Shown piece after piece: positions 45,245 to 54,091 of a stretch of 64,000 bases of DNA. The stretch comes from Gp1-AA133 sp963850425 (GTDB lineage: Bacteria > Acidobacteriota > Terriglobia > Terriglobales > Acidobacteriaceae): assembly GCA_963850425.1 (NCBI GenBank), contig CAWKLF010000003.1:186001-250000 (forward strand), given 5' to 3'. Below the pieces are notes generated by a model. That model had not been told where the DNA came from. It did no database searches and worked only from the letters and a program-made list of their open reading frames with translations. Positions within the stretch are counted from its first letter, which is position 1. Every line of letters starts with the position of its first letter. Made by a program: the position numbers and the translations under genes.

Positions 45245-46923
45245 TTTCCTGTGCCTTGCCTTTCGACGTTGAGAGTTGCCTCTTCGCCGGGATGAACGGT
45301 GATGGTAACTGCCTTCGAAGCATATGGAGCAAGCGCTTCCGGATTTCTGAACTCGAGGGATTCCAGCGTCTCAGCATCAAAAGCCAGCAATTTGTACTCG
45401 CCGGGAGCGAGGCCGGCAAAACTAATCTCGCCCCCGGGTGCGGACGAGCCTGTGAGCGCATTGGTAAGCGTTGTTTGGTCAGAAAACAGCAGGACAGAGC
45501 CTGCCGCGGGCCGCCCCTCGGCGACAACATGAATTTTGAGGTTTGCGCCATCATCCCGCAGAACTAGTTGCAGGGGTTCGGGATGTCGGCCTGCGCCGAC
45601 TACGAGTTCCTCGCGTAGCAGGTCGGTTGTCCCGCTGGTGGCCGAACGGACATACCATGGCTGTGTAGTGGCAACTTCGAGGGAATAGCGGCCCGGCACC
45701 AGATTGCGAAATGCCAACTCACCGCGTTCGTTTCTCTCGGCTTGAACTTGCACATTGTCGACGCGGAGATCGGTGGAGATCAGTTGTAACGTGGACACCG
45801 CGAAATCGCGGACCGGGCGGAAGTTCGCAGCCGCCACCTGTTCGGACCTGCCTGAGGTAGGTCGCAGCTCGACATTGACCGGGATGGCGATTGAAGAGCC
45901 AAGCGCCAGCGTAATTCCTTCGACATCATTATTAACGACCACAGGCAGATCGGCGGCTGCGACATGCCCCGCCGGATCGGACCCACGCGCCTGCAGAACA
46001 TAAGCACCCCCTGGAATCGCCCCATGGAATTTTCCGGTCTGCATATCGACATCGATGGGGGAAGGAATGAGCTCACCCGATCTGCTCGCAAACTGCACGC
46101 TCACTCCCGATCCTGGAGGAAATCCAACCAGCGTGCCGGAAACCCGAAAGATGGGCTCCAACTTAAGAGCGAAATCGGTCTGCAGTTGTTGCCCGCCGGT
46201 GATGACAAGTGGGGTCGCCGAATCCATTTCCGGTACGCCGGGGTAATACACCGTGCCGTATCCGTTCTTTCGAATGTTGCGCAGGCGGGTGGCCTCTATG
46301 CTGGGAAGGCTCGGGCCGGTCGCCAGCAGGTAACGCCCGGGCATCAAGCCGACCATGCGAAATTGTCCGTCCTCGTCGGTGGTCGCCTGCGCGCGCACCT
46401 CCCAACGCCGGTAACCATTCGCCAACACCTCGCGCAAGATGCGCACGGGCGAATCTTCGATGGGTTCTCCTTTGCTGGTGGCCACGTGACCGGCGACAAC
46501 GCCTTCCGGGAGAAGATTCAGACTGAGGCCGGAAACGTCTGCTGCCAGGTGGACAACCTCGGGCTCAAAGTGCGATGAATTCAGTTCGAGGCCGCTGAAG
46601 TAACCCGGCTTGTGGACCAGGACGGTGATGTCCGCTTCGGGCAGCGCTGGAAATTCGAAACGTCCTTCAGAGTCTGTGAGCACAGATATTACGGACGCGC
46701 CATTGGCCGGCGTTACCTGAACCATTGCCCTGCGCACCGGCTCACCGCTGACTGAGTTCACCACCGTACCGCTCAGCGTGTGTGTGCGTGAAACAGACGG
46801 TGCCGCCGCAACATCCAGGGTATCGGTTTGCCCGATGGCTCGGGGACCAAGCAACATGACAAGGATCAAAGGGCCAGCCGAGCTCAATCGAAACCTGGGC
46901 CGTCTGAGATTTGTCCTGTGCAT
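45241..46923 (-). CDS. Secreted carboxypeptidase-regulatory-like repeat protein I
   Basis: The 560-aa product has a signal peptide (AGPLILVMLLGPRAIG) and domains of the same type: LSGTVVNSVSGEPVRRAMVQV with RFEFPALPEADITVLV, then VAGHVATSKGEPIEDSPVRIL with QFRMVGLMPGRYLLAT, and later GELAFRNLVPGRYSLEV. The last strand region (ISFAGLAPGEYKLLAFD) is typical. The 3' end overlaps the next gene by four bases. The pair probably arose by duplication and forms one envelope system. The ligand is unknown. Confidence 0.8.
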   Translation of the reverse strand: MHRTNLRRPRFRLSSAGPLILVMLLGPRAIGQTDTLDVAAAPSVSRTHTLSGTVVNSVSGEPVRRAMVQVTPANGASVISVLTDSEGRFEFPALPEADITVLVHKPGYFSGLELNSSHFEPEVVHLAADVSGLSLNLLPEGVVAGHVATSKGEPIEDSPVRILREVLANGYRRWEVRAQATTDEDGQFRMVGLMPGRYLLATGPSLPSIEATRLRNIRKNGYGTVYYPGVPEMDSATPLVITGGQQLQTDFALKLEPIFRVSGTLVGFPPGSGVSVQFASRSGELIPSPIDVDMQTGKFHGAIPGGAYVLQARGSDPAGHVAAADLPVVVNNDVEGITLALGSSIAIPVNVELRPTSGRSEQVAAANFRPVRDFAVSTLQLISTDLRVDNVQVQAERNERGELAFRNLVPGRYSLEVATTQPWYVRSATSGTTDLLREELVVGAGRHPEPLQLVLRDDGANLKIHVVAEGRPAAGSVLLFSDQTTLTNALTGSSAPGGEISFAGLAPGEYKLLAFDAETLESLEFRNPEALAPYASKAVTITVHPGEEATLNVERQGTGK

Positions 46924-47060
46924 TGCGCGTTCGATCGGTACAAAACCCGGGAAGGCTAGAACCTGATTTTATGCGATCCATCGGAATGGGTGCTGGGAGG
47001 CCAGTCCGACGGTTCTGCGTCGTCAAAGGAGTTTGATGCGACGCGAGATCGGCGAGGTGC

Positions 47061-48209
47061 CTATGGGCCGCCGCGCATAAAGAAGTGTTGCTTGTCGACA
47101 TTGGCCGGCACCGCGACGTCAAAGAAGCCCACCATCATTTCGTTGTAGGTCTGATCGCCCCATTGGACAGGACTATCTGGATCCGGGTTGTGAGCGTTAT
47201 TGGAGGAATTGTCGTACCAGGCGACGGCCTGCAACGTGGCCCCCGCCTTGATTGGTCTGGGCTCCGACAACCGGTAGCTGAATTGCCAGTAGAAGTCGTA
47301 GTTCACACGCAGAAGCGTCTGGATGGTGTGGTCGGGACGGATCAGGTTGTACTCGAAGCGTTTGCCACGAAGATGCATGTGCGGAAAAAAGCTCAGCAGT
47401 ACCGCGTCATTCGGCATCGTGCCGTGCACCTCCACGCGGTAATTGTCAGTGTTGGGAGGGATCGGCACCGGGTCGTGATCGTTCGCCAACTGGAGGGTAA
47501 GCACCCGCTGCGTGGGCTTGCTCTTTGCGAATACCAATCCGACGCTGGTCTGGTCATAACCCGCCTGTCCCCTCGCCGTGTAGTGCATCTGAAGGACGAG
47601 GTCCGAATGGGCGGGAATGAATTTGGCCATGCCGTCGGGCCAGCGATCGGGAGAACTGCCTGGCGCGTAAACAAGCAGGAGATCGCTGGTGGTTTCGTGA
47701 GCCTGGTGCCGAAGAGCCGGATCGTTCAGACTGGATGCCGTGAAGGGCGTGTTCGGAGGCGCGCCCCGCAGCCACTTCGAATCCGGCGGACGGATGTACA
47801 CCACCGCGTGATGAACGTACTGACGACTGGATGGGCGGATCTCTGACATCTGGATCCACTTGTCCTCTTTGAAATCGGTGGGAACGATCTCGTAGGTGTA
47901 CTCGATGTCGCCCTCGGCTGCGATGGCCACGGGCTTCGGCATTTTCAAAATGAGGTCAGGCGACGGGATGTTCCATCCTTCTGTCCAATGCGGCGGGGGT
48001 GGGGCGTCATGAGGATCGCCCAGCGCCTTGGTCTCGGCCCAGGCTGACAGCGTGGCAATCTGCGCCTCAGTCAGCGACGGGTCATCCGCGAAGTGGCCGC
48101 AGCAGGGGTCCGCGAACCAGGGCGGCATCCGTTTGGAGCGCGTGTCTTTGGCCATCTGACGCGCCCACGGTTTGGCCTCCTCGTAAGTGACCAGGGACAT
48201 GGGCGCCAT
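47061..48209 (-). CDS. Copper type II monooxygenase-like secreted protein, 5' end frameshifted
   Basis: The intact frame (382 aa) starts MAPMSLVTYEEAKPWARQMAKD, which is really the end of a cytochrome-c-like segment whose CxxCH part lies upstream in another frame. The main domain resembles the PHM-type copper monooxygenase: YVHHAVVY, LVLQMHYTARG and FFPHMHLRGKRFEYNL are copper-ligand regions, and YNEMMVGFFDV gives the Met ligand. Such acidobacterial proteins are thought to be periplasmic oxidases of unknown substrate. If the frameshift is a sequencing error the gene is whole; otherwise it lacks signal peptide and heme site. Confidence 0.75.
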   Translation of the reverse strand: MAPMSLVTYEEAKPWARQMAKDTRSKRMPPWFADPCCGHFADDPSLTEAQIATLSAWAETKALGDPHDAPPPPHWTEGWNIPSPDLILKMPKPVAIAAEGDIEYTYEIVPTDFKEDKWIQMSEIRPSSRQYVHHAVVYIRPPDSKWLRGAPPNTPFTASSLNDPALRHQAHETTSDLLLVYAPGSSPDRWPDGMAKFIPAHSDLVLQMHYTARGQAGYDQTSVGLVFAKSKPTQRVLTLQLANDHDPVPIPPNTDNYRVEVHGTMPNDAVLLSFFPHMHLRGKRFEYNLIRPDHTIQTLLRVNYDFYWQFSYRLSEPRPIKAGATLQAVAWYDNSSNNAHNPDPDSPVQWGDQTYNEMMVGFFDVAVPANVDKQHFFMRGGP

Positions 48210-48373
48210 CTCGCCAACACGGTGACAGCGCTGACAATGTTGCTGAAGGATGGGCAGCTACATCGCGGTAGAAGGTGGGCGCCGGTGATTCGCCTCCGCC
48301 TGGAAAGTTTTTCGGACACAACGATTCCGGAGGCGACGAACAGGGCCAGCGCCAGCATGCCGGGGCGATGCAT
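48210..48373 (-). pseudogene. Displaced N-terminus of the monooxygenase-like gene
   Basis: ATG 48373 opens a signal peptide (GMLALALFVASGIVVSEKLS) only five bases after the beta-propeller stop. Then TFYRDV is found in another frame and ILQQHCQRCHRVGE (CxxCH) in a third, which joins the main frame at 48209. One extra G near GATGTAGCTGCCC would explain the last shift. At least two indels separate the signal peptide, cytochrome segment and main domain. Confidence 0.7.
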
Positions 48374-48378
48374 CAAGA

Positions 48379-49392
48379 CTAGTGCCCTACCGCCCACGCC
48401 AGGCCATCTACGCCACGGCCGGCGTCAATCAGTTTCTCCACCGACCAGTCGCTGGTGCGGATGACGGCAACTTTCTGGCTGGCATCGCAGGTTACATACG
48501 CGGTCTCGCCGTCGGGCGAAATCAGCACTTCCTGCGGGGCGGCGGGCACGTCGATGGTGTGGGCGACCTTCATGCTGCCGAGGTCAACCACCGCGACCTG
48601 TTTGCCACTGGGCAGCGCCACAACCAGCCAGCGGCCGTCAGGCGTCGAGGCCGCGCCATAACCCGGGGCAGGAAGTGGAATCCAACTTTTCAGCTTGTTG
48701 GTAGCGGTGTCGATGACGGCAAGTTGCGGCTTGGTCTGGTCGGCGGTGAAGACAAGTTTGTCGTCTACCGAAAGAGCGATACGCTGAATTTTTGATGCGA
48801 CGGGAACAACAGTCACCGTCTTACGTTTTTCGAGGTCCAGCACCGAAACGCTTCCCGCGCCCACGTTCGCAGTGTAACCACGTCGGCCATCCCGGGTGAT
48901 CGCGAGCATATGCGATTCGGCCGCGCCGGTTGGAATTTTGCCCACCACTTTCAGCGTCGAGGGGTCAATCACGGAAACGGCCCGATCAATCTCGGTGGTC
49001 ACATAGAGGAGTTTGTCCTTTGGATTGATCAGAGGGCAATGCGGGCGAACCCCATGGCCAAAGTCGACGCTACCGACAATTTTTCGGGAGCCTATGTCGA
49101 TCGCGGCCAGGGTGCTGCCATCCGTTCCGGGCAAACCGACGCCGGAATTGCCGTAGATCGGCACGTAAGCAAGACGCCCATCGGAGGACGCGATTACTTC
49201 GTGCCCCGTTACCCCGCCAACATCGACGGTCGCAATCTGGCGTCCTGCTTCCGGATCAATCAAGCCGAGGGTGTGCTCGCCCTTGTTCGCGACCAGCAGC
49301 AACGCGTGCGGCACATTGGTTTCGGATTGGGGACGAAGCAAGGCGGACATCGCCACAACCATTCCTAACGGCAGGAGAAAACGAAATTGCAT
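48379..49392 (-). CDS. Exported YVTN-type beta-propeller protein
   Basis: The 337-aa product starts at ATG 49392 (GAGGAG upstream) with a signal peptide (FRFLLPLGMVVAMSALL). It has about seven repeats of the 40-residue YVTN type (for example VANKGEHTLGLIDPEAGRQI, VTTEIDRAVSVIDPSTLKVV, VALPSGKQVAVVDLGSMKVA and VTCDASQKVAVIRTSDWSVE). These form a propeller of surface or periplasmic type. It ends five bases before the start of the monooxygenase-like gene, so the two are one transcript, and the propeller may present or bind the substrate. Confidence 0.88.
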   Translation of the reverse strand: MQFRFLLPLGMVVAMSALLRPQSETNVPHALLLVANKGEHTLGLIDPEAGRQIATVDVGGVTGHEVIASSDGRLAYVPIYGNSGVGLPGTDGSTLAAIDIGSRKIVGSVDFGHGVRPHCPLINPKDKLLYVTTEIDRAVSVIDPSTLKVVGKIPTGAAESHMLAITRDGRRGYTANVGAGSVSVLDLEKRKTVTVVPVASKIQRIALSVDDKLVFTADQTKPQLAVIDTATNKLKSWIPLPAPGYGAASTPDGRWLVVALPSGKQVAVVDLGSMKVAHTIDVPAAPQEVLISPDGETAYVTCDASQKVAVIRTSDWSVEKLIDAGRGVDGLAWAVGH

Positions 49393-49590
49393 GAGCTTGC
49401 TCCTCAAGTATTCCTGCGCGAGCCAAAAGTGTATCGCAAAGCTTGAAAGCTCACCGCAGGCCGCAATCGCGCACCTGTTGCTACCTCAGAGCCATACTTC
49501 CAGACCGTCGCCAACGCGCCTATTGCATGAAAAGGTCCCAGGACCGAATCGAAGCATACCTTGCCCTATACTCTGTCGAGGAGATCCCCC

Positions 49591-50034
49591 ATGCGAAAGT
49601 CCGCCTTCTGGATCGCGGTAGTGTTTGCGGCGTCGATGCTCGCTGGAGCGCAAGAGAATTCAAACGCCAGTGTGGAAGGCAAAATTGTTGCCCTGGAAAA
49701 GTTGTGGAACCAGGCTTACAAGAGTGGCGACACCAAGGCGCTTGATGCCATCCTCGACGATTCGATCGTGCTCATCAACGATGACGGCAGCCAGCAGACC
49801 AAGAAGGAATTTTTGGCCAGCGTGAAAGCGACCAATGCTCAGGAACAACAGGTGGCGCCGGAACTTTTGAAGGTAAGCGTCCACGGCGATGTTGCCATCG
49901 CCAGCGGCGTTTTACGCGTAAAGGGTGTGGACGGCGGAAAGTCGTACACACGCCGGGAGCGCTTCGTCGACACCTGGCTGCACAAGGGAGACACCTGGGT
50001 TTGCATTGCGACCGATGCCACGCCGATCCGCTAG
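49591..50034 (+). CDS. Exported NTF2-like (DUF4440/SnoaL) protein
   Basis: ATG 49591 has GAGGAG upstream. The 147-aa product has a signal peptide (AFWIAVVFAASMLAGAQ) and then one NTF2-like cone domain: EKLWNQAYKSGDTKALDAIL, DDSIVLINDDG, VSVHGDVAIASGVLRVKG and FVDTWLHKGDTWVCIAT. DUF4440 domains bind small ligands or act as simple enzymes. No partner is visible. It converges on gpmI. Confidence 0.85.
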   Translation: MRKSAFWIAVVFAASMLAGAQENSNASVEGKIVALEKLWNQAYKSGDTKALDAILDDSIVLINDDGSQQTKKEFLASVKATNAQEQQVAPELLKVSVHGDVAIASGVLRVKGVDGGKSYTRRERFVDTWLHKGDTWVCIATDATPIR

Positions 50035-50092
50035 ATGGTTCGGATTCTCCGATCACCGACCGCACTCGTTCCAACACTGCCGGATTCCGCAA

Positions 50093-51703
50093 TCACCCGA
50101 TCTTCATCGTTCGCAGATCTTTGCCGGTCATTTCCTTCGGTTCGGGAAGATTCAGCATGGCGAGGATGGTCGGCGAGATGTCCCGCAAAGAGCCGTTTGG
50201 CTTCAGGGTAAATTGCTGGGCGTTTTCGCTGACCACGATGAAAGGGACGGGATTAGTGGTGTGCGCGGTGTGAGGACCGCCGGTTGCCGGATCGATCATT
50301 TGCTCGGCATTGCCGTGGTCGGCGGTGATGAGCATCGCGCCTCCCCGGGCGCGCACCGCTTTTTCGATTTCTCCTAAACAGGAATCCACGGTTTCGACGG
50401 CCTTCACGGTGGGTTCGATCTTTCCGGAGTGGCCGACCATGTCGGCATTGGCGAAGTTCACGATCATCACATCGAAAGTTCCGTCTTCGACGGCTTTCAC
50501 AACCGCCTGCGCGATACCCGCGGCCGACATCTCCGGCTTGAGATCGTAAGTCGCCACCTTGGGAGACGGCACAAGCAGGCGGTCCTCGCCGGGAAAGGGC
50601 TGCTCGATTCCGCCATTAAAGAAGTAGGTGACGTGAGCATACTTCTCGGTCTCAGCCACGCGCAGGTTGCGCAGGTTAGACTGGCCCATGACGTTGGCAA
50701 GGATGTTCGCCATCGATTCGGACGGAATCACAACCGGCAGGGCAAAATTCTTGTCGTACTGCGTCATGCAAACGTAGTGCAGATTCCTGGGTACACGATC
50801 CCGGGGAATCGTCTTGTCGAGGTCTTCGGCTCCCGGAAGATCGCGGCCTGCTTGCGGATTCAAGCCGCTGTTGCGGGCGAGGGCTCGCGTGATCTGGCGG
50901 ACGCGATCCGCGCGAAAATTAAAACAGATGCAGGAATCTTCGTCGCGAATGGTGGTGAGCGGTTCACCCTTGTTGTCAATGCAGACAAAGGGAATTACGA
51001 ACTCGTCGGTGACTCCCTTGTTGTAGCAGTCCTTCATTCCCTGCACCGGGTCGACGTATTTACCGCCCTCGCCGTCACCGTAAACCATCGCATTGAATGC
51101 CTTCGCAATGCGCTCCCAGCGGCGATCGCGATCCATGGCGTAGTAGCGGCCGTTGACGCTGGCGATCTTGCCGGAGTTGTACTCGCGCATTTTTTGGTGC
51201 AACTGCTCAAGATAGCCCGCGCCGTTGGTGGGCAGCGTGTCGCGCCCGTCCATAAAAGCGTGCACGTAGACGCGATCGACCCCTTGTTGCTTCGCCATTT
51301 TCAGCAGAGCGTACAGGTGAGCCTGCTGGGAGTGCACGCCCCCATCAGAGAGCAGGCCGAACAGATGCAGCCGGCGTCCGCCGGTGCGCGCATGCTTCAT
51401 GGCTGCGCTTAGCGTCGGATCGGAGAAGAAGTCGCCGGTCTGAATCATCAGATCGATGCGCGTGATGTCCATGTGCACGATGCGCCCAGAACCAATGTTG
51501 AGGTGGCCGACCTCGCTGTTCCCCATTTGCCCATCGGGCAGTCCGACGAAAGGGCCGCTGGTTTGGATCAGTGTGTTGGGATATTCACGTAACAGGCGAT
51601 TGTAGGTCGGCTTGCGGGCAAGCGCGATGGCGTTGGCTTCGGTCTTGGGGCTGTAGCCCCATCCGTCAAGAATAACGAGGACGAGAGGTTTGGGACGGGA
51701 CAC
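50093..51703 (-). CDS. gpmI: 2,3-bisphosphoglycerate-independent phosphoglycerate mutase
   Basis: The enzyme interconverts 3- and 2-phosphoglycerate with two Mn ions. The protein starts PLVLVILDGWGYSPKTEANAI, and GLPDGQMGNSEVGHLNIGSGR has the catalytic serine (GNSEVGH). FMDGRDTLP, NFANADMVGHSG and ITADHGNAEQM contain the metal residues. The length of about 536 is normal. I use GTG 51703, which lies seven bases after AGGA; a GTG at 51709 is too close to it. eno lies about 800 bases away on the same strand, giving two consecutive glycolytic steps in one neighbourhood. Confidence 0.96.
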   Translation of the reverse strand: MSRPKPLVLVILDGWGYSPKTEANAIALARKPTYNRLLREYPNTLIQTSGPFVGLPDGQMGNSEVGHLNIGSGRIVHMDITRIDLMIQTGDFFSDPTLSAAMKHARTGGRRLHLFGLLSDGGVHSQQAHLYALLKMAKQQGVDRVYVHAFMDGRDTLPTNGAGYLEQLHQKMREYNSGKIASVNGRYYAMDRDRRWERIAKAFNAMVYGDGEGGKYVDPVQGMKDCYNKGVTDEFVIPFVCIDNKGEPLTTIRDEDSCICFNFRADRVRQITRALARNSGLNPQAGRDLPGAEDLDKTIPRDRVPRNLHYVCMTQYDKNFALPVVIPSESMANILANVMGQSNLRNLRVAETEKYAHVTYFFNGGIEQPFPGEDRLLVPSPKVATYDLKPEMSAAGIAQAVVKAVEDGTFDVMIVNFANADMVGHSGKIEPTVKAVETVDSCLGEIEKAVRARGGAMLITADHGNAEQMIDPATGGPHTAHTTNPVPFIVVSENAQQFTLKPNGSLRDISPTILAMLNLPEPKEMTGKDLRTMKIG

Positions 51704-51740
51704 GTTCACTCCTGGCTCTTAGCTGTGGCGCTTAGCGAGT

Positions 51741-52280
51741 TTAGTTCTTTTCGGTGCCCGGCCTTGGCGAGCCGCTCTGTTTTTTACGTTCTTCTTCTGC
51801 CATTTTTTCGATTTTGTCCATCATCTTGTCCATCATGGCCTGCATGCGCGGGCCAGCAGCCTGCATGGATTCGGCTGTCATGGCGGGCATTTCCTTCATG
51901 AGTTTCTGGCCGGTAGGCGAGGAGTAGAAGACGCTCATGGCCTCGACGTCGCCCTTACTCAGATGCTTCTGATACACGGGCACCATGTCGTCGAGCATGC
52001 CGTCGATGGGCAAGTCCTTCATGATCTCGGAGGTGAATTGATCGAGGCGAGCGAGCTCCTGGTCCGTGATTTGGGGCATACGCTTCCGCATGCCCTCGTG
52101 CATCATGGTCCGCTGCTGCTTGGCCACGGATTCCATAACCAGCGTCATCTGGTCGTGAATCTTCATGATGTCGAAGAGCTTCATGACATCTTCGCGGGTG
52201 GCAGGCGCGTCGGACTGCGCGAGGAGCGGGGTGACGGCCGCAAGAAGAACCAGGATGATGGGCAACAAGCGTTTCGTCAT
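51741..52280 (-). CDS. Exported DUF2059 protein
   Basis: ATG 52280 follows GAGGAG. The 179-aa product has a signal peptide (LLPIILVLLAAVTPLLAQ) and a DUF2059 helical domain (EDVMKLFDIMKIHDQM, DLPIDGMLDDMVPVYQKHLSKGDVEAMSVFYSSPTGQKLMKEMP). The C-terminal part is rich in Met and Glu/Lys (MQAMMDKMMDKIEKMAEEERKK). The function of the domain is unknown. It sits between gpmI and eno on the same strand. Confidence 0.87.
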   Translation of the reverse strand: MTKRLLPIILVLLAAVTPLLAQSDAPATREDVMKLFDIMKIHDQMTLVMESVAKQQRTMMHEGMRKRMPQITDQELARLDQFTSEIMKDLPIDGMLDDMVPVYQKHLSKGDVEAMSVFYSSPTGQKLMKEMPAMTAESMQAAGPRMQAMMDKMMDKIEKMAEEERKKQSGSPRPGTEKN

Positions 52281-52450
52281 GATGACTCCTCGTGTTGTTC
52301 GAGAACGACTGCGAAATCCCGCAGCCCCAAAATGGGTATTGAAAGGTGGCAGTTTCGGCGCGGCTAAGCGGTGACCCATGACCCTGACACAAAGCAGTTC
52401 TTCCGTGCCCGTGAATACCGGAAATCGCTGGAAAGATTAGCTATTGAAAC

Positions 52451-52470
52451 GGCGGGCGAGGGCGCCCGCC
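52451..52470 (-). terminator. Hairpin behind eno
   Basis: GGCGGGCG (52451-52458) pairs with CGCCCGCC (52463-52470) across AGGG, 20 bases after the eno stop. The T-run is weak (GTTTCAAT on the minus strand). Nearly the same hairpin is at 6432-6451 behind the dehydrogenase, so this is a repeated 3'-end element. Confidence 0.55.
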
Positions 52471-52489
52471 GCTCCACATTCCCCGTGCC

Positions 52490-53776
52490 TCAACCTTTGT
52501 AATTGAGCGCCTTGATGCCCAGGTACCGGGCGCTGTCTCCCAACTCTTCTTCGATGCGCAGCAGCTGATTGTATTTTGCGATACGGTCGGTGCGAGAAGC
52601 GGAGCCGGTTTTGATCTGGCCGGCGCCGGTGGCGACGGCGAGATCTGCAATGAATGTGTCTTCGCTTTCGCCGGAGCGGTGCGAAATCACCGAGGTATAA
52701 CCGTTGCGCCGGGCCAGATCGATGGCCGCGAGCGTCTCGCTGACGGTACCAATCTGGTTGACCTTGATCAGGATCGAGTTTGCAATTCCCTTGTCAATCC
52801 CTTCCTGCAAACGTTCGGTGTTGGTCACGAACAGATCGTCCCCGACTAACTGAATCTTCTTGCCGGCAAGTTCGGTCAGCGTCTTCCAACCGTCCCAGTC
52901 GTCCTCGGCGAGGCCGTCTTCAAGCGAAACAATCGGATAGTCATTCGCCCACTTCGCCCAAAAACGAGCCATGTCCTCCGAGGACTTCGCGGACTTGTCT
53001 GATTTCTTGAAAACGTATTTGCCGTCCTGATAAAACTCGCTGGCGGCTGGATCGAGCGCGATGGCAACCTCCTCGCCAGGCTTGTAACCGGCTTGCTGGA
53101 TGGCTTCGAGCACAACTTCGATTGCCTCGACATTCGACTTCAGCGAAGGAGCGAAACCACCTTCATCGCCAACGGCCGTGTTGTATCCGCGCTTCTTCAG
53201 GACGCCTTTGAGAGTATGAAATACTTCCACGCCCCAGCGCAGCGCTTCCGAGAAACTGGGCGCACCCACCGGCATCACCATGAATTCCTGGAAGTCGACG
53301 TTGTTATCGGCATGAGCGCCGCCGTTGAGGATGTTCATCATGGGCGTAGGCAAGAGGTTCGCGCCTGCGCCTCCCAGATAGCGGTACAAAGGAAGGCCAA
53401 AAGCATTCGCAGATGCGCGGGCGGCCGCCATCGAAACCGCCAAGATCGCGTTGGCTCCCAGGCGCCCCTTGTTTTCGGTCCCATCCAATTCGATCATCCG
53501 GGCGTCGATGGCGCCCTGGTCGGCGGCGTCAAAATTGGCGAGCGCGTCGGCAATTTCCCGATTGACGTTCTCGACCGCATTCAGCACGCCCTTGCCGAGA
53601 TAGCGTTGCTTGTCGCCGTCACGCAGTTCCACCGCCTCATGTTCGCCCGTGGACGCGCCGCTGGGAACGATTGCACGCCCGATTGTCCCGTCAGCCAAAT
53701 GTACTTCGGCCTCGACGGTCGGGTTTCCGCGCGAGTCCAACACTTCACGGGCATGAATTTCAGAAATATGAGTCAT
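52490..53776 (-). CDS. eno: Enolase
   Basis: Enolase turns 2-phosphoglycerate into phosphoenolpyruvate. The 428-aa protein starts at ATG 53776 with ISEIHAREVLDSRGNPTVE. VPSGASTGEHEAVELRD, VGDEGGFAP, LVGDDLFVTNT, LIKVNQIGTVSE and ISHRSGESEDT are the full set of catalytic and metal motifs. The frame stays open far upstream of the ATG, but that part has no family resemblance. The upstream 315 bases separate it from the divergent candidate selenoprotein gene. Confidence 0.98.
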   Translation of the reverse strand: MTHISEIHAREVLDSRGNPTVEAEVHLADGTIGRAIVPSGASTGEHEAVELRDGDKQRYLGKGVLNAVENVNREIADALANFDAADQGAIDARMIELDGTENKGRLGANAILAVSMAAARASANAFGLPLYRYLGGAGANLLPTPMMNILNGGAHADNNVDFQEFMVMPVGAPSFSEALRWGVEVFHTLKGVLKKRGYNTAVGDEGGFAPSLKSNVEAIEVVLEAIQQAGYKPGEEVAIALDPAASEFYQDGKYVFKKSDKSAKSSEDMARFWAKWANDYPIVSLEDGLAEDDWDGWKTLTELAGKKIQLVGDDLFVTNTERLQEGIDKGIANSILIKVNQIGTVSETLAAIDLARRNGYTSVISHRSGESEDTFIADLAVATGAGQIKTGSASRTDRIAKYNQLLRIEEELGDSARYLGIKALNYKG

Positions 53777-54091
53777 GGGACTTTCTTTATCCTTCAGATC
53801 AATCTGGGTTTTGGGCAGGCCGCCCTCGAAAACATGCTTGCTGGACGAATCAACTGCGATTTTTCGTCCGGTGAGATAACCCACACCGGCATACAGCTTT
53901 CCCATTCGCCTTCCTCGAAAAGGGGGATTATATCGGAAGCATGCGAGCAGGCATGTGACATATGAACCCGCTTCGAGTGTCGGAGCAACCATGACCTTGA
54001 TCGCGCAGGCTATTCCACCGTGCCTCCTCTGGTTCGTGTGCGGTTTCCTTCGTTGTCCCTGCGTTTCCGTTGATTTACAGTCAGCTTTTAG
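53777..54091. promoter_or_regulatory. Divergent intergenic region eno / candidate selenoprotein
   Basis: The 315 bases contain no gene I can support. Promoters for both divergent genes must lie here; I could not assign boxes or an operator. Confidence 0.4.
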
